Assembly (NCBI GenBank): GCA_964533495.1
Contig: CAZHJU010000040.1
Location: 1 to 23,114, forward strand
Direction: 5' to 3'
DNA length: 23,114 bases
Source: Ga0077527 sp964533495
Lineage (GTDB): Bacteria; Pseudomonadota; Gammaproteobacteria; Burkholderiales; SG8-41
Made by a program: the position numbers and the translations under genes. Of the stretch, positions 23,036 through 23,114 are shown in pieces. Every line of letters starts with the position of its first letter. Within the stretch, counting starts at the first letter, position 1. The notes under the pieces were generated by a model that was given only the letters and a program-made list of their open reading frames with translations, was not told the DNA's origin and did no database searches.

Positions 23036-23114
23036 ATGTCGGGCAGCACGCTGGGTACCCTGTTCTGTATCACTTCCTTCGGCGAATCACACGGGCCGGC
23101 GATCGGCTGCGTGG
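23036..23114 (+). CDS. aroC: Chorismate synthase, N-terminal fragment (continues beyond window)
   Basis: Only the first 26 codons are present: MSGSTLGTLFCITSFGESHG and then PAIGCV. The SFGESHGPAIG signature is the first conserved block of chorismate synthase, which converts EPSP to chorismate using reduced FMN as the last step of the shikimate pathway. GGAG lies ten bases before the ATG. The rest of the gene lies past the window edge. Confidence 0.95.
   Translation, partial: MSGSTLGTLFCITSFGESHGPAIGCV

Overview
The window is about 23.1 kb of GC-rich DNA. Gene content and order (metG beside mrp/apbC, thyA-folA, an LdcA-like decarboxylase, aroC) suggest a betaproteobacterium, possibly of the Rhodocyclales/Nitrosomonadales side; this is inference and no rRNA or other strict marker is present. 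Coding density is very high and no gene-free stretch exceeds about 200 bp.

Layout. (1) Positions 1-5921, minus strand: metG is followed by a membrane-anchored nucleotide-cyclase-like protein with a PEGA domain, a small TPR lipoprotein, a tail-anchored Ser/Thr kinase and a mandelate-racemase-type enolase-superfamily enzyme cut by the window edge. Gaps are 4-34 bp, so this looks like one transcription unit, with a signalling trio between a housekeeping gene and a catabolic-type enzyme. (2) 6123-9529, plus strand: Mrp/ApbC Fe-S carrier ATPase, then a PLP-dependent Orn/Lys/Arg decarboxylase. (3) 9541-13398: an accessory block with two paralogous PaaK/CapK-type adenylate-forming ligases and a class I methyltransferase in alternating orientation, plus a broken fragment that matches the 5' end of the methyltransferase gene and lies upstream of the first ligase. 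I read this as a tandemly duplicated methyltransferase-ligase unit that lost one methyltransferase. (4) 13416-16374, minus strand: thyA-folA-Sel1-repeat protein-ornithine-cyclodeaminase-family gene, tightly packed with overlapping ends. (5) 16460-22608, plus strand: M17 leucyl aminopeptidase, an MFS-PlsC fusion for lysophospholipid uptake and re-acylation, and a 910-residue DUF2339 membrane protein. (6) 22605-23114: a roughly 173 bp MITE-like element set exactly between two convergent stop codons, a 61-residue unknown gene, and the first 26 codons of aroC.

Most notable: the ligase/methyltransferase block with its gene relic (candidate uncharacterised small-molecule pathway); an internal AT-rich tract in metG that looks like imported sequence; the kinase/cyclase-like/lipoprotein trio, whose cyclase domain keeps metal and transition-state residues but not the usual base-specifying pair; and the MITE-like element whose CTAG flanks form the stop codons of both neighbours.
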